This document shows, piece by piece, positions 45,751 to 53,709 of a stretch of 64,000 nucleotides of DNA. Both the position numbers and the translations under genes were made by a program. Where the stretch lies: positions 4,063,208-4,127,207 of the forward strand of contig NZ_CP133264.1 of the NCBI RefSeq assembly GCF_030915445.1, read 5' to 3'. The stretch is from Clostridium sp. OS1-26. GTDB lineage: Bacteria > Bacillota > Clostridia > Clostridiales > Clostridiaceae. The notes beneath the pieces were generated by a model. It was not told the DNA's origin. It did not search any database and worked only from the letters and a program-made list of their open reading frames with translations. How positions within the stretch are numbered: the stretch's first letter is position 1; every line of letters starts with the position of its first letter.

Positions 45751-45781
45751 ATAAAATTTAGAAAATTTGGTATTGATTATG

Positions 45782-45813
45782 AAAACACTAAGCAAGCGCT
45801 AAGTGTTTTTTAT
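45782..45813 (+). terminator. Terminator after the patatin gene
   Basis: AAAACACTAAGC pairs (one mismatch) with GCTAAGTGTTTT around AAGC, followed by T. It is one of three terminators in 1.2 kb sharing the AACACTAAG arm. Confidence 0.7.
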
Positions 45814-45872
45814 ACCCTAACAGACTACTTCTGATATTTTTAAGGCCTTCTTTTCTTTCTAAATTCATCAAA

Positions 45873-45900
45873 AAAACACTTAGGTAAAACCTAGTGTTTT
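45873..45900 (-). terminator. Terminator of rnpB
   Basis: AAAACACTAGGT pairs with ACCTAAGTGTTTT on the minus strand, followed by T7, just past the 3' end of the RNase P RNA. Confidence 0.8.
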
Positions 45901-45904
45901 CAAT

Positions 45905-46242
45905 ATGCGACCAAGTCTATAAGCCGAGTTCTGTATTTGACAATCATCTATCTAGGCCTACTGTTACCAGTAAGCTCAAGCGATACTAGCGAGAAGTGGA
46001 ACGGGCCGCCCCTTGATACTTCTCAATCTTGCTCCAGGTGGGGTTTACATAGCCGCAAAGTCGCCAATGCGCTGGTGAGCTCTTACCTCGCCTTTCCACC
46101 CTTACCGAAACTAGTTTCGGCGGTATATCTCTGTTGCACTTTCCTTCAGGTTACCCTGACTGGGTATTACCCAGCACCCTGCCCAATGGAGCTCGGACTT
46201 TCCTCTCCTGTGTTACCACAGCAGCGATTGCCTGACTTACTC
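45905..46242 (-). ncRNA. rnpB: RNase P RNA
   Basis: On the minus strand the sequence carries the universally conserved blocks: GAGGAAAGTCCGAGCTCC (P4/CRI), GGGCAGGGTGCTGGGTAA, GGAAAGTGCAACAGAGA, GCGGCCCGTTC and the 3' part with ACAGAACTCGGCTTATAG pairing for P4. The promoter is visible upstream: TTGTAA, 17 bp, TATTAT (46252-46280), with transcription start near 46242. The 3' end is estimated. No coding gene overlaps. Confidence 0.95.
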
Positions 46243-46328
46243 ACAGATATTATAATATCACAGTATATATAAAATTACAAACAGTGTTTAGTGGCAAGAT
46301 TAGATAATACTAGCTATGTTGCTATTTA

Positions 46329-46487
46329 GGCATCTTGAAAAAAATAACTAGTCAGTATGTTAGTCTATTTTTCGTCATACTGCAACCGCAGAACCCTTAG
46401 ATAGTGCTGACTATCTGCGGAACCTGCCTCCTTGTATGACACAAAATATCCGTCGCATCTTTGACTTGTTATTTTCTTTCAGATGCC
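46329..46487. mobile_element. 159-bp MITE, copy 1, with TTA target duplication
   Basis: The ends GGCATCTTGAAAAAAATAAC and (inverted) the complement of TATTTTCTTTCAGATGCC form about 20-bp terminal inverted repeats. Flanking bases 46326-46328 and 46488-46490 are both TTA. Inside is a strong hairpin (CCGC..AGATAGT-GCTG-ACTATCT-GCGG). It is the same length and about 85-90% identical to 59519-59677. No ORF; it was presumably mobilised in trans. Confidence 0.85.
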
Positions 46488-46610
46488 TTATCTAAAATAA
46501 CATATAGCAGATTACAACTTATGTATACTCACTATGTTAAATTGTTGTATTAGTTATTATAAATTGGGAATTAATAAGTATAAGTTTAAATTAGGGAAGA
46601 AGGTAATTGC

Positions 46611-47369
46611 ATGGATGAAGCTAAGTTACAAAGAGAGTGGTTGAAATCTAATTTTAATTTACTCAATAATATTGAAACAGATCAAAAGCAAAAACTACCA
46701 CAACCACCACTTCAAAAGTTTGTGGAAGAAGATGCAGAAATAATAGTTCTTCCAAAAGCAAATAAGGATGTAATAACTAAACAGAATATCTTCGATTGTT
46801 TAATAGATAGGAAAAGTAACAGGATTTATACTGAAGAAAGTCTATCCTTAGAAGAACTTTCATTTTTACTGTGGAGTACTCAGGGTGTAAAAAAGGTCGT
46901 TGGAAAAGTAAATTTTGCAACCTTTAGAACAGTGCCTTCAGGTGGAGCAAGACATCCTTTTGAAACTTATTTAGTGATAAATAGAGTAGAGGGTCTAAGA
47001 AAAGGAGTATATCGTTATTTACCTTTAGATCATAAACTTGCCTTTCTGTTTGATAAAAATAATATGGAAGAGGAAGTAACGGAAGCTGTTTCAGGACAAA
47101 AGTTTATTGCTAGCAGTGCAGTTATATTTGTTTGGAGCTGTATTCCTTATAGAAGCGAATGGAGATATGATATATCTGCGCATAAGACCATTCTTCAAGA
47201 TTCAGGACATCTTTGTCAAAACTTATACCTGGCATGTGAAGCTATAGGCTGTGGAACTTGTGCAATAGGAGATTATAATCAAGAGATAATTGATAAGTTT
47301 TTCATGCTTGACGGGAAAGATGAATTTGTTATTTATGCTGCACCAGTAGGAAAGGTTAAAACTGAATGA
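46611..47369 (+). CDS. SagB/ThcOx-type FMN oxidoreductase
   Basis: A 252-residue nitroreductase-fold enzyme of the SagB/ThcOx group. The FMN-binding start ITKQNIFDCLIDRKSNRIY is followed by LSFLLWSTQGVKK, RTVPSGGARHPFETYLV, GVYRYLP and SGHLCQNLYLACEAIGCGTCAIGDYN. In RiPP clusters it oxidises azolines to azoles, but no YcaO or precursor genes are nearby, so stand-alone reductase activity is likelier. Start ATG 46611 follows GGGAAGAAGG. A terminator follows at 47434. Confidence 0.87.
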   Translation: MDEAKLQREWLKSNFNLLNNIETDQKQKLPQPPLQKFVEEDAEIIVLPKANKDVITKQNIFDCLIDRKSNRIYTEESLSLEELSFLLWSTQGVKKVVGKVNFATFRTVPSGGARHPFETYLVINRVEGLRKGVYRYLPLDHKLAFLFDKNNMEEEVTEAVSGQKFIASSAVIFVWSCIPYRSEWRYDISAHKTILQDSGHLCQNLYLACEAIGCGTCAIGDYNQEIIDKFFMLDGKDEFVIYAAPVGKVKTE

Positions 47370-47780
47370 TGTAAGCAATATATAGAATGATTAAAGAATC
47401 AAGAGTTGAGTCTTATGTTAAAAAGGATGTAGGAGAGAGTTGTCAATAGCAGGTTATGCTTTTGCTATGACTATTCTCTTTTTCGGTTAAGCTTTATAAA
47501 AGAAAGTGGTTGGACCAGGGTGTATTCATACAAAACAGCCAATTTATTACAGATTCAATATGTAGTTTTAGCACTATTGTGCCTAGTTAAAGTTCAATAT
47601 TGTACAAAATTGTTTTTCTTGAACAATGGCTACTTGAAAGTTATAATTTTTGTTTTATATAATATAATTAGTAATATTTTAATAATACAGGACTTTCTTA
47701 ATATTATGACATAAAAGTTGAAATCCCAATTACGAATAATTAAGTATTAAAGCACTTATAACTAAAGGGAGGAAAAATAA
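47370..47780. other. Intergenic region with terminator, no gene seen
   Basis: It contains the terminator stem 47434-47481. The rest is AT-rich with a short hydrophobic open frame (47520-47714) that lacks a ribosome site and is probably not a gene. Confidence 0.5.
47434..47481 (+). terminator. Terminator of the SagB-type gene
   Basis: AGAGAGTTGTCAATAGCA pairs with TGCTATGACTATTCTCT around GGTTATGCTTT, followed by TTTTTC. Confidence 0.65.
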
Positions 47781-48326
47781 ATGAGTAAAGATACAGCTCT
47801 TTTAATTGTTGATGTCCAAGTTGTACATTTTGTACGAGAAAAGTATGATGGGAAAAAGTTGTTTAATGGTGAGCAATTACTAAACAATATTAATACTTTA
47901 ATTGAAAAAGCACGAAAATCGAATACACCCATAATCTATGTCCAGTATACTGAGAGTGATGGCTCATTTATAGCAAATGGAACTCCACTGTGGAAAATAC
48001 ATCCTCAGATTAAGCCAAAAGAAGGTGATATAATAATACTAAAATATCATGCAGATCCTTTCTATAATACAAGCTTACATGAAAAATTAAAAGCTTTAGG
48101 TGTCAATAAGTTAGTAATAACAGGAGTTCAGACAGAATTTTGCGTAGATACCACATGCAGATGTGCATTTAGCTTGGGGTATAAAAATGTACTTGTCAGC
48201 GACGGACATAGTACTTATGACTCAAATATTCTTTCAGCCTCTCAAATTATTGAACATCACAATAGAATAATAGGCGGACAGGTTTCCTTTGCTGAACTAA
48301 AAGAAACAGAAAGAATAGAATTCTAA
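47781..48326 (+). CDS. Isochorismatase-family cysteine hydrolase
   Basis: A 181-residue hydrolase. Catalytic triad of the family: Asp in LIVDVQVVHF, Lys in ILKYHADPFYNTSL, Cys in GVQTEFCVDTTCR. The TSLHEKLKALGVNKLVITG segment precedes the nucleophile. Likely substrates are small amides (nicotinamide-like) or vinyl ethers. No operon partner was seen. Start ATG 47781 follows GGGAGGAAAA. Confidence 0.88.
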   Translation: MSKDTALLIVDVQVVHFVREKYDGKKLFNGEQLLNNINTLIEKARKSNTPIIYVQYTESDGSFIANGTPLWKIHPQIKPKEGDIIILKYHADPFYNTSLHEKLKALGVNKLVITGVQTEFCVDTTCRCAFSLGYKNVLVSDGHSTYDSNILSASQIIEHHNRIIGGQVSFAELKETERIEF

Positions 48327-48378
48327 AGACTGTATTCAGGCGTAGGATACCATAACTAACAAACTTTATGTATTGCGA

Positions 48379-48433
48379 ATATAGATAGGGAGACTAACTA
48401 GAAAGTTAACTTTCGGTCTTCAGCTATATATAA
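48379..48433 (+). repeat. Short palindromic repeat, copy c
   Basis: TATAGATAGGGAGACTAACTAGAAAGTTAA...TTTCGGTCT, then CTATATA. It matches copies near 4603 and 14954 in the AACTTTCGG-YCT core and in the flanking TATA stem. It lies between the convergent hydrolase and LysE genes. Confidence 0.5.
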
Positions 48434-48483
48434 TCACATATTTTAATACATAAATTAGTAGTTTAATTTAACAGAGTCGTTAA

Positions 48484-49068
48484 TTAAAGAAACAGTGAAG
48501 CTGCACAATATACAAGCAGTAGTGCCAGAACAGTGTTAACAACTTTATAATTTTTTATAAGGAACTTTTGAAATAAGGAACCAAATAATGACCAGCAGCA
48601 GGTGGCCACCAAGGCAGCGAAAGCAAGAAGCATAGAAAAAACTGAAAGCATTGGAACAGATTTGTAATATGGTACAACAAATGTTGAAACGGTTGTAACA
48701 CAGTAAATTATAGAATTTGGATTGACGAACTGCAAAAGCAATCCAGATAAAAATGTGTTTGTATGTTTTTGGTTCTCATTCTCACTTTGAGGTTTGCTCC
48801 TATAGGTTTTCCATGCAAGCCATAGTATATAGGCTGCGCCAATATAAGACATAACTGATTTGATTGATGGAATAAAGCTGTAAAGGGCCATACTGAAAGC
48901 GCTGCATAGAGCGACTAGAATAAATACGCCAGAGAATACTCCTACATTAAACATTAAGCTTTTTTTAAATCCGTACTTACTGGCATTTGACATTGATATA
49001 ATACTATTTGGTCCTGGTGAAAAATTTGAAATAAGGATATAGGATAAAAATGCTGCAAAATTTGGCAT
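48484..49068 (-). CDS. LysE/RhtB-family amino-acid exporter
   Basis: A 194-residue protein with six helices. The family mark is SNFSPGPNSIISMSNASKYG in helix 1, followed by GVFSGVFILV and LQFVNPNSIIYCVTTVSTF. It should export an amino acid or analogue. It is divergent from an XRE-cupin regulator gene with which it shares a 117-bp intergenic operator region. Start ATG 49068 would follow the AGGAGG-type site at 49078-49082. Confidence 0.85.
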   Translation of the reverse strand: MPNFAAFLSYILISNFSPGPNSIISMSNASKYGFKKSLMFNVGVFSGVFILVALCSAFSMALYSFIPSIKSVMSYIGAAYILWLAWKTYRSKPQSENENQKHTNTFLSGLLLQFVNPNSIIYCVTTVSTFVVPYYKSVPMLSVFSMLLAFAALVATCCWSLFGSLFQKFLIKNYKVVNTVLALLLVYCAASLFL

Positions 49069-49128
49069 AAGTGTTTACCTCCTCATCGATGTATGATATA
49101 ATACACAAAAAGAACAATATGTTGCATC

Positions 49129-49160
49129 GTGCAGTATAATAATATCATTTGTGCAGTATA
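49129..49160. promoter_or_regulatory. Direct repeats between LysE and XRE-cupin genes
   Basis: GTGCAGTATA occurs at 49129-49138 and 49151-49160, 22 bp apart (two helical turns on the same face), between the divergent promoters. It is the likely binding site of the XRE-cupin regulator encoded next to it. Confidence 0.55.
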
Positions 49161-49185
49161 CTGTCAATGAGCTGGAGGGAATTTT

Positions 49186-49740
49186 TTGGATAAACTTAAT
49201 TTTATTATTGCTGAAAACTTAAAAATGTTTCGTGATAAAAAGAAGCTTAGTCTTGATAAGGTCTCAAAGCTAACCAGTGTAAGTAAAAGTATGCTCGGCC
49301 AAATTGAACGTTGTGAGGTAAATCCCACAGTGTCAACGATATGGAAGATTGCAAATGGACTTAAAGTATCATGTACTGAGCTTATGAGTATGCCAGAAGC
49401 CGATTTGGAAGTTGTTGACAAATCCCAGATAGAGCCACTTGTTGAAGATAACGGAAGGGTCAGAATATTTCCTGTATTTCCTTTTGACAGTGCAAGGAGA
49501 TTTGAGATGTATTCTCTTGAGATTGACGCTGATGGTTATCTATCTACGGAAGCGCATCAACAAGGCACACAGGAGTTCATTACGATATTTTCTGGTAAGC
49601 TTACTATTAGTATAAATGACGAAGATTTTGTTATAACAGCTGGTAATTCTATACGATTTAAGGCAGATAGTACTCATTCATATAAGAATAATGATGATAC
49701 GACTTGCTCATTAACTATGGTTATTTACTATCCAGTATAG
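49186..49740 (+). CDS. XRE-family regulator with C-terminal cupin
   Basis: TTG 49186 follows TGGAGGGAA. The 184-residue protein has an N-terminal HTH_3 (LKMFRDKKKLSLDKVSKLT, recognition SKSMLGQIERCEVNPTVSTIWKIA) and a C-terminal cupin (about 105-180) with EAHQQGTQEFITIFSGKLTI and TAGNSIRFKADSTHSY. It is divergent from lysE and probably controls it in response to a small molecule held by the cupin. Start-to-start spacing is short and contains paired GTGCAGTATA sites. Confidence 0.87.
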   Translation: MDKLNFIIAENLKMFRDKKKLSLDKVSKLTSVSKSMLGQIERCEVNPTVSTIWKIANGLKVSCTELMSMPEADLEVVDKSQIEPLVEDNGRVRIFPVFPFDSARRFEMYSLEIDADGYLSTEAHQQGTQEFITIFSGKLTISINDEDFVITAGNSIRFKADSTHSYKNNDDTTCSLTMVIYYPV

Positions 49741-49777
49741 AAGCTCATTAACAAAATTAATTCAATAGGGAAGTGAG

Positions 49778-50311
49778 TTGAGTACTTTGAACTATAGGTT
49801 ACTTGAAAAATCAGAACTTAAACTATTAGGTGAAATTGATAGAAAAGAAATAATAAATGAGGTTTACTACTTTAAAAATAATAAACTCGAAATAGTAAAC
49901 GAATTTTATAATATAGAGGGTTGGAATTTAGAGGAACTCAGTGATTATATTAATAGATTATACGATATATATGAAAGAAATGGAACTATATATGGCGCAT
50001 TTTATAATAATCAAATAGTAGGCTTAGGAGCTTTGGAAAGTAAATTTATTGGCAGAAATAATGATCAACTTAAACTTGATATGTTATATATAAGCAGCAA
50101 TTATCGAAAAAAAGGTATAGGTAAAAGTTTAGTGAATCTGCTATCTAAAAAAGCAGAAAAATTAGGTGCTAAAAGTCTATATATATCGGCTACACCCTTC
50201 AAAAATACAGTAGAGTTTTATTTTGCAGTAGGTGCAAAATTAACAGATGAAATAAATGAAGAATTGTATAGGCTAGAACCCTATGATATACATATGATGT
50301 TGGAACTATAA
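49778..50311 (+). CDS. GNAT-family N-acetyltransferase
   Basis: TTG 49778 behind GGGAAGTGAG. The 177-residue acetyltransferase has the acetyl-CoA motif RKKGIGKSLVNLLSKKAEKL (motif A) and motif B LYISATPFKNTVEFYFAVGAKL. An N-terminal extension of about 60 residues precedes the core. Acceptor unknown. The gene follows the XRE-cupin gene by 37 bp and may be co-transcribed with it. Confidence 0.85.
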   Translation: MSTLNYRLLEKSELKLLGEIDRKEIINEVYYFKNNKLEIVNEFYNIEGWNLEELSDYINRLYDIYERNGTIYGAFYNNQIVGLGALESKFIGRNNDQLKLDMLYISSNYRKKGIGKSLVNLLSKKAEKLGAKSLYISATPFKNTVEFYFAVGAKLTDEINEELYRLEPYDIHMMLEL

Positions 50312-50312
50312 G

Positions 50313-50353
50313 AAGAGAGTGTTTCATTTAGCTATGATGAGACACTCTCTCTT
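50313..50353. terminator. Terminator after the GNAT gene
   Basis: AAGAGAGTGTTTCA pairs with TGAGACACTCTCTCTT around an AT loop, between convergent genes. Confidence 0.75.
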
Positions 50354-50365
50354 CAATTATATTAT

Positions 50366-50665
50366 TTAGCGATAAAAGCTATTCGATAAAACAAAATTGC
50401 TAAAGGCATAAGTGCCAAAAGACAAAAATAATACAACAGCGATTAAAAATAGACTTATAAGATCGTATTTTACATATAGTTTTTGTTTTACTGCTAAGCT
50501 ATTCAGTACCAGTATTTCGATACCTAAGGATATAAGAATCAAAGGCCAAAATTTTAAAATTTCTCTTTCAAAGGATAAATTAAAGAAGGTGGATAAAAAG
50601 AATATTACTCCGATGGAGATTAATACAATGCCTAGAGTCAAAGTTCCTACTCTTCTTGACTGCAT
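50366..50665 (-). CDS. LiaF-like small transmembrane protein
   Basis: A 99-residue protein with three to four helices. GIVLISIGVIFFLSTFF and FWPLILISLGIEILV are the pattern of the LiaF/DUF5668 transmembrane domain, without the soluble C-terminal half of LiaF. The start overlaps the preceding gene by 19 bp, so both are in one operon. Confidence 0.7.
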   Translation of the reverse strand: MQSRRVGTLTLGIVLISIGVIFFLSTFFNLSFEREILKFWPLILISLGIEILVLNSLAVKQKLYVKYDLISLFLIAVVLFLSFGTYAFSNFVLSNSFYR

Positions 50666-51162
50666 AATTCATCACCACTCTTCTTTACGCTGACTTTTTT
50701 GCTCTTTAGAAGCGTACAGCCAATAACAATAAAGATGAAAGATATTATAAGAGATTTAATATACATAATTATTCGGTAATCTAAATAATTCCTTAATATA
50801 GGAAGTGCAATATTATTTATTAGTGAAAGAACTCCCATAAGGATTAAGATATAAGCAATGTATTTTTCAGCAGGTTTATTCTTAAAGATTTCATCCATAG
50901 AATTTACATCAGAAAAAATAGGTAGATTAGTGTTTGGCAGAGGATCTTCACTTAAACTTTTTGTTCTTGTATCAAAAATACTGTAAAACCAAATTACAGG
51001 AAGAAAAACTGCTAAAAATTGCAGGTCAAAAGAAGCAGCTATAAAAAAAGTAGAGAAGAATAATACCATAAGTTGAATGCCTTGACGTGTAAGACCTAAA
51101 TACATATGGCCTGCTCCTGGTACTAATGAAAAAAATGTGGCAACCCTTTTCGAATGTTTCAA
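50647..51162 (-). CDS. TM2-like membrane protein
   Basis: A 171-residue protein with five predicted helices. It begins KRVATFFSLVPGAGHMYLG, the TM2-domain-like Pro-Gly-x-Gly-x-x-Tyr-x-Gly motif, and continues with a DTRTKSL loop. A charged linker precedes a second pair of helices. Clostridial neighbours of LiaF-like proteins often have this form. Function is unknown; envelope stress is a guess. Start ATG 51162 has a weak AAGGAGTGATTT site. Confidence 0.68.
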   Translation of the reverse strand: MKHSKRVATFFSLVPGAGHMYLGLTRQGIQLMVLFFSTFFIAASFDLQFLAVFLPVIWFYSIFDTRTKSLSEDPLPNTNLPIFSDVNSMDEIFKNKPAEKYIAYILILMGVLSLINNIALPILRNYLDYRIIMYIKSLIISFIFIVIGCTLLKSKKVSVKKSGDELCSQEE

Positions 51163-51348
51163 ATTAAATCACTCCTTGTATTAAATATTTCCTAGTCACA
51201 TAATTAAGTTTACTAGGAAAATCTTAAAATAAATGTAACTAAATTCTTAAACTATTCTTAAATTCTCAACTAATACATATGTTTACACAAAATCACAAAT
51301 TAAGTAAAATGAGTATTAGAGATGGAAACAGAAAAGGAGAAAAACAAC

Positions 51349-52373
51349 ATGAGAATTGGATTAATTGGATATGGCGGTGTAGGCAAAGCTTTTACAAAAC
51401 TAATTGTAGATAAGAGTTCTGTATTGAAAGAAGAAGGTATTAATATTGAAATAATATATATTATCAATTCTAAAGGGGGAGTCTATAATCCAAAGGGAAT
51501 AGACTATGATAAATTATTAGCTTTTTCAAATGAAGAGAAAAGTATAATTGAAGACAATAATGAAAGTAAAAAAATAACTCCTGATTTTATGTTAGAAAGA
51601 AAAGATATAGATTTAATGGTAGAGTTAACAGCTACTAATAAGGAAACTGGGGAACCAGCGTTGAGTTATATTTTGAAAGCATTAGAGAATAAAATACATG
51701 TGGTTACAGGGAACAAAGGACCAATTATACATGGTTATAAAAAACTAGAAAAGATAGCGAGAGAAAAGGGTGTGCATTTGGGAATTGGATGTACCTGTGG
51801 AGGAGCGCTGCCTTCTGTTAATGGAGGAATAATAGAGATGGCTGGCTCTACAATTTCTTCTATAGAAGGTGTTTTAAATGGCACAACAAACTACATTCTA
51901 AAAGAGATGGAGGATACTGGTTGTACTTATGACACTGCATTGAAAAAAGCAAAGGAGTTCGGAATATCAGAAGCAAATCCTAGCTTTGATGTAGAAGGAT
52001 GGGACACTGCAATTAAATTGCTTATACTTACAAATGTAATTATGAAAGAAGAAAAAAAGTTGTCTGATATAAAAATAGAAGGAATAACAAACCTGAAGCC
52101 AACTGATATAGAAATTGCCTTAAAAGAAGAAAAAGATACAAGCTTATTGGAAGGACGCATAGATCTGGAAAAGAAGTGAATATGCTCGTCAGATTAGAAA
52201 AAGTAGGTAAAGAACATCCTTTTTATAATGTATATGGTAAAAATAAGACAGTTAGATATATTTCAGATACACTAGGGGAGTTAACATTGATTGGAGGGGC
52301 TTCAGGAACTACAGCTGCAGCAGCTTCAATCTTGAGAGATATAATACATATTAATAGGATAGCTGGAATATAA
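51349..52373 (+). pseudogene. hom: Homoserine dehydrogenase, frameshifted
   Basis: ATG 51349 behind AAGGAG (51334-51339) is preferred over ATG 51322. NAD-binding GLIGYGGVGKAF starts the protein, followed by VVTGNKGPII, GTTNYILKEM and ANPSFDVEGWDTAIKL with catalytic Lys/Asp residues. At the A-run 52169-52172 one A is missing. Adding it changes LEKK-stop to LEKEVNMLVRLEKVGKEHPF and joins the tail ending at 52373, for 341 residues, a short homoserine dehydrogenase without an ACT domain. It converts aspartate semialdehyde to homoserine for threonine and methionine synthesis. Confidence 0.83.
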
Positions 52374-52413
52374 TTAGAAAGTCATTTTTATTAAAGTAAA
52401 TAAAGCCAATGGG

Positions 52414-52456
52414 AAATAGCATGTTAATTCTATTATTAGTAACATGCTATTTTTGT
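52414..52456 (+). terminator. Terminator of the homoserine dehydrogenase gene
   Basis: AAATAGCATGTTA pairs exactly with TAACATGCTATTT, then TTTT. Confidence 0.8.
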
Positions 52457-52473
52457 TGGTTTTCATTTCATAT

Positions 52474-52625
52474 AAGCAGACATCCAAAATCTTAAGCAGA
52501 TATCCCAAATCTTAAGTAGGCATCCAAAATCTATGATTTTGAGATGATCACTTACACAGAGTGCTGATTTTGTGATGATCGCTTAAGCAGAGAATTCAAA
52601 TCTATGATTTGAGATGAATCGCTTA
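52474..52625. repeat. Block of three direct plus three inverted 20-bp units
   Basis: Direct units AAGCAGACATCCAAAATCTT-type lie in exact tandem at 52474, 52494 and 52514. Inverted versions (GATTTTGAGATGATCACTTA type) begin at 52535, 52566 and 52606. The inner pair forms a CAAAATC-TAT-GATTTTG hairpin. The block lies between the hom terminator and the mur promoter and has no ORF. Confidence 0.7.
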
Positions 52626-52677
52626 CTCAGCGAGTACTCATTTGACGAAAGGAGAAGGAGTTTCATATATGCTATTT

Positions 52678-52737
52678 TGAAATATAATTTCATAATTTTA
52701 AATTTATATTGAAATGATATTTCAAAAAGTGTATAAT
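52678..52737 (+). promoter_or_regulatory. mur operon promoter with two MurR-type operators
   Basis: Two perfect dyads TGAAAT-N3-ATTTCA lie at 52678-52692 and 52710-52724 (extended TTGAAAT..ATTTCAA at 52709-52725), centres 32 bp apart. The second overlaps the -35 hexamer TTGAAA (52709-52714), which stands 17 bp before -10 TATAAT (52732-52737). Binding of the RpiR-type MurR would block the sigma-A promoter until MurNAc-6-phosphate is present. Confidence 0.8.
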
Positions 52738-52774
52738 AGAATCATAAAGTAAATCAGAAACAGAGGTGGTAGCA

Positions 52775-53686
52775 TTGAAAAGGATTAACCTAGAACAATT
52801 AGTCACAGAAGGAGTCAATGAAAATACTAACAATATAGACAAAGTTTCTACACTAGAAATGCTAACTATGATAAATGAAGAGGACAAGAAGGTAGCTTTC
52901 GAAGTTCAAAAAGAACTGCCGAATATAGCAAAAGCTGTTGATGAAATAGCAAAGGCTTTTGAAAAGGGTGGAAGACTTATATATATAGGAGCAGGTACAA
53001 GCGGAAGACTAGGCATACTAGACGCTTCAGAATGCCCACCTACTTACGGTGTACCTGAAAATATGGTTCATGCAATCATAGCTGGTGGTCATGAAGCTAT
53101 ATTTAGAGCAAAAGAAGGAGCAGAAGATAACTTAGAGCTTTGTGAAGAAGATTTAAAAAACGTCGATTTTTCAGCGGATGATGTTTTAGTTGGACTTGCA
53201 GCAAGCGGAAGAACCCCTTATGTTATAGGAGGACTTAAATATGCAAAGGAATTAGGAGCTGCAACTGTAGGAGTAACTTGTAATCCTAATTCAGAAATAT
53301 CTAAGCTTGCAGATATATCTATAGCACCTGTTGTAGGACCAGAGGTAATTACAGGTTCAACAAGAATGAAATCAGGAACTGCACAGAAGATGGTATTAAA
53401 TATGTTGACAACAGGATCAATGATTAAAATAGGAAAAGTATTTAATAACCTTATGGTAGATGTAAAGGCTTCTAATGAAAAGCTTGTTGAGAGAGCTAAG
53501 AGAATAGTTTCTCTAGCAACAGGAGTAACAAGAGATAGAGCTACAGAAGCGCTAGAACAAACTAGCTATAATGTAAAGCTTTCCATATTAATGATTGAGT
53601 CAGGACTTTCAAGGCAGGAAGCTTTAGACTTATTGGAAAAAAATAAAGGGTATATATCAAAGGCTTTGGATAGTATAAATAAATAA
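52775..53686 (+). CDS. murQ: N-acetylmuramic acid 6-phosphate etherase
   Basis: TTG 52775 is chosen, 5 nt after GAGGTGG; an in-frame GTG 52766 lies within that site. The 303-residue SIS-fold lyase has [36 protein letters not shown] (substrate loop with catalytic Glu), [15 protein letters not shown] and [17 protein letters not shown]. It splits the lactyl ether of MurNAc-6-phosphate to GlcNAc-6-phosphate and D-lactate. It is the first gene of the murQ-murP-mupG-murR operon for use of cell-wall sugar. Confidence 0.95.
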   Translation: MKRINLEQLVTEGVNENTNNIDKVSTLEMLTMINEEDKKVAFEVQKELPNIAKAVDEIAKAFEKGGRLIYIGAGTSGRLGILDASECPPTYGVPENMVHAIIAGGHEAIFRAKEGAEDNLELCEEDLKNVDFSADDVLVGLAASGRTPYVIGGLKYAKELGAATVGVTCNPNSEISKLADISIAPVVGPEVITGSTRMKSGTAQKMVLNMLTTGSMIKIGKVFNNLMVDVKASNEKLVERAKRIVSLATGVTRDRATEALEQTSYNVKLSILMIESGLSRQEALDLLEKNKGYISKALDSINK

Positions 53687-53709
53687 ATATTTGGATAGGG
53701 GGATTAGTT

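Noticed and set aside
45937..46272. 111-residue open frame on the plus strand
   Set aside because: It is the complement of the RNase P RNA gene; the conserved RNA blocks explain the sequence.
46611..47369. RiPP biosynthesis cluster around the SagB-type gene
   Set aside because: No YcaO, precursor peptide, or SagC/D-like gene is in the neighbourhood.
47520..47714. 64-residue hydrophobic open frame
   Set aside because: There is no ribosome site and no recognisable family; the base composition is the same as other AT-rich spacers.
52474..52625. CRISPR array
   Set aside because: The 20-bp units are adjacent without spacers, three are inverted, and no cas gene is near.
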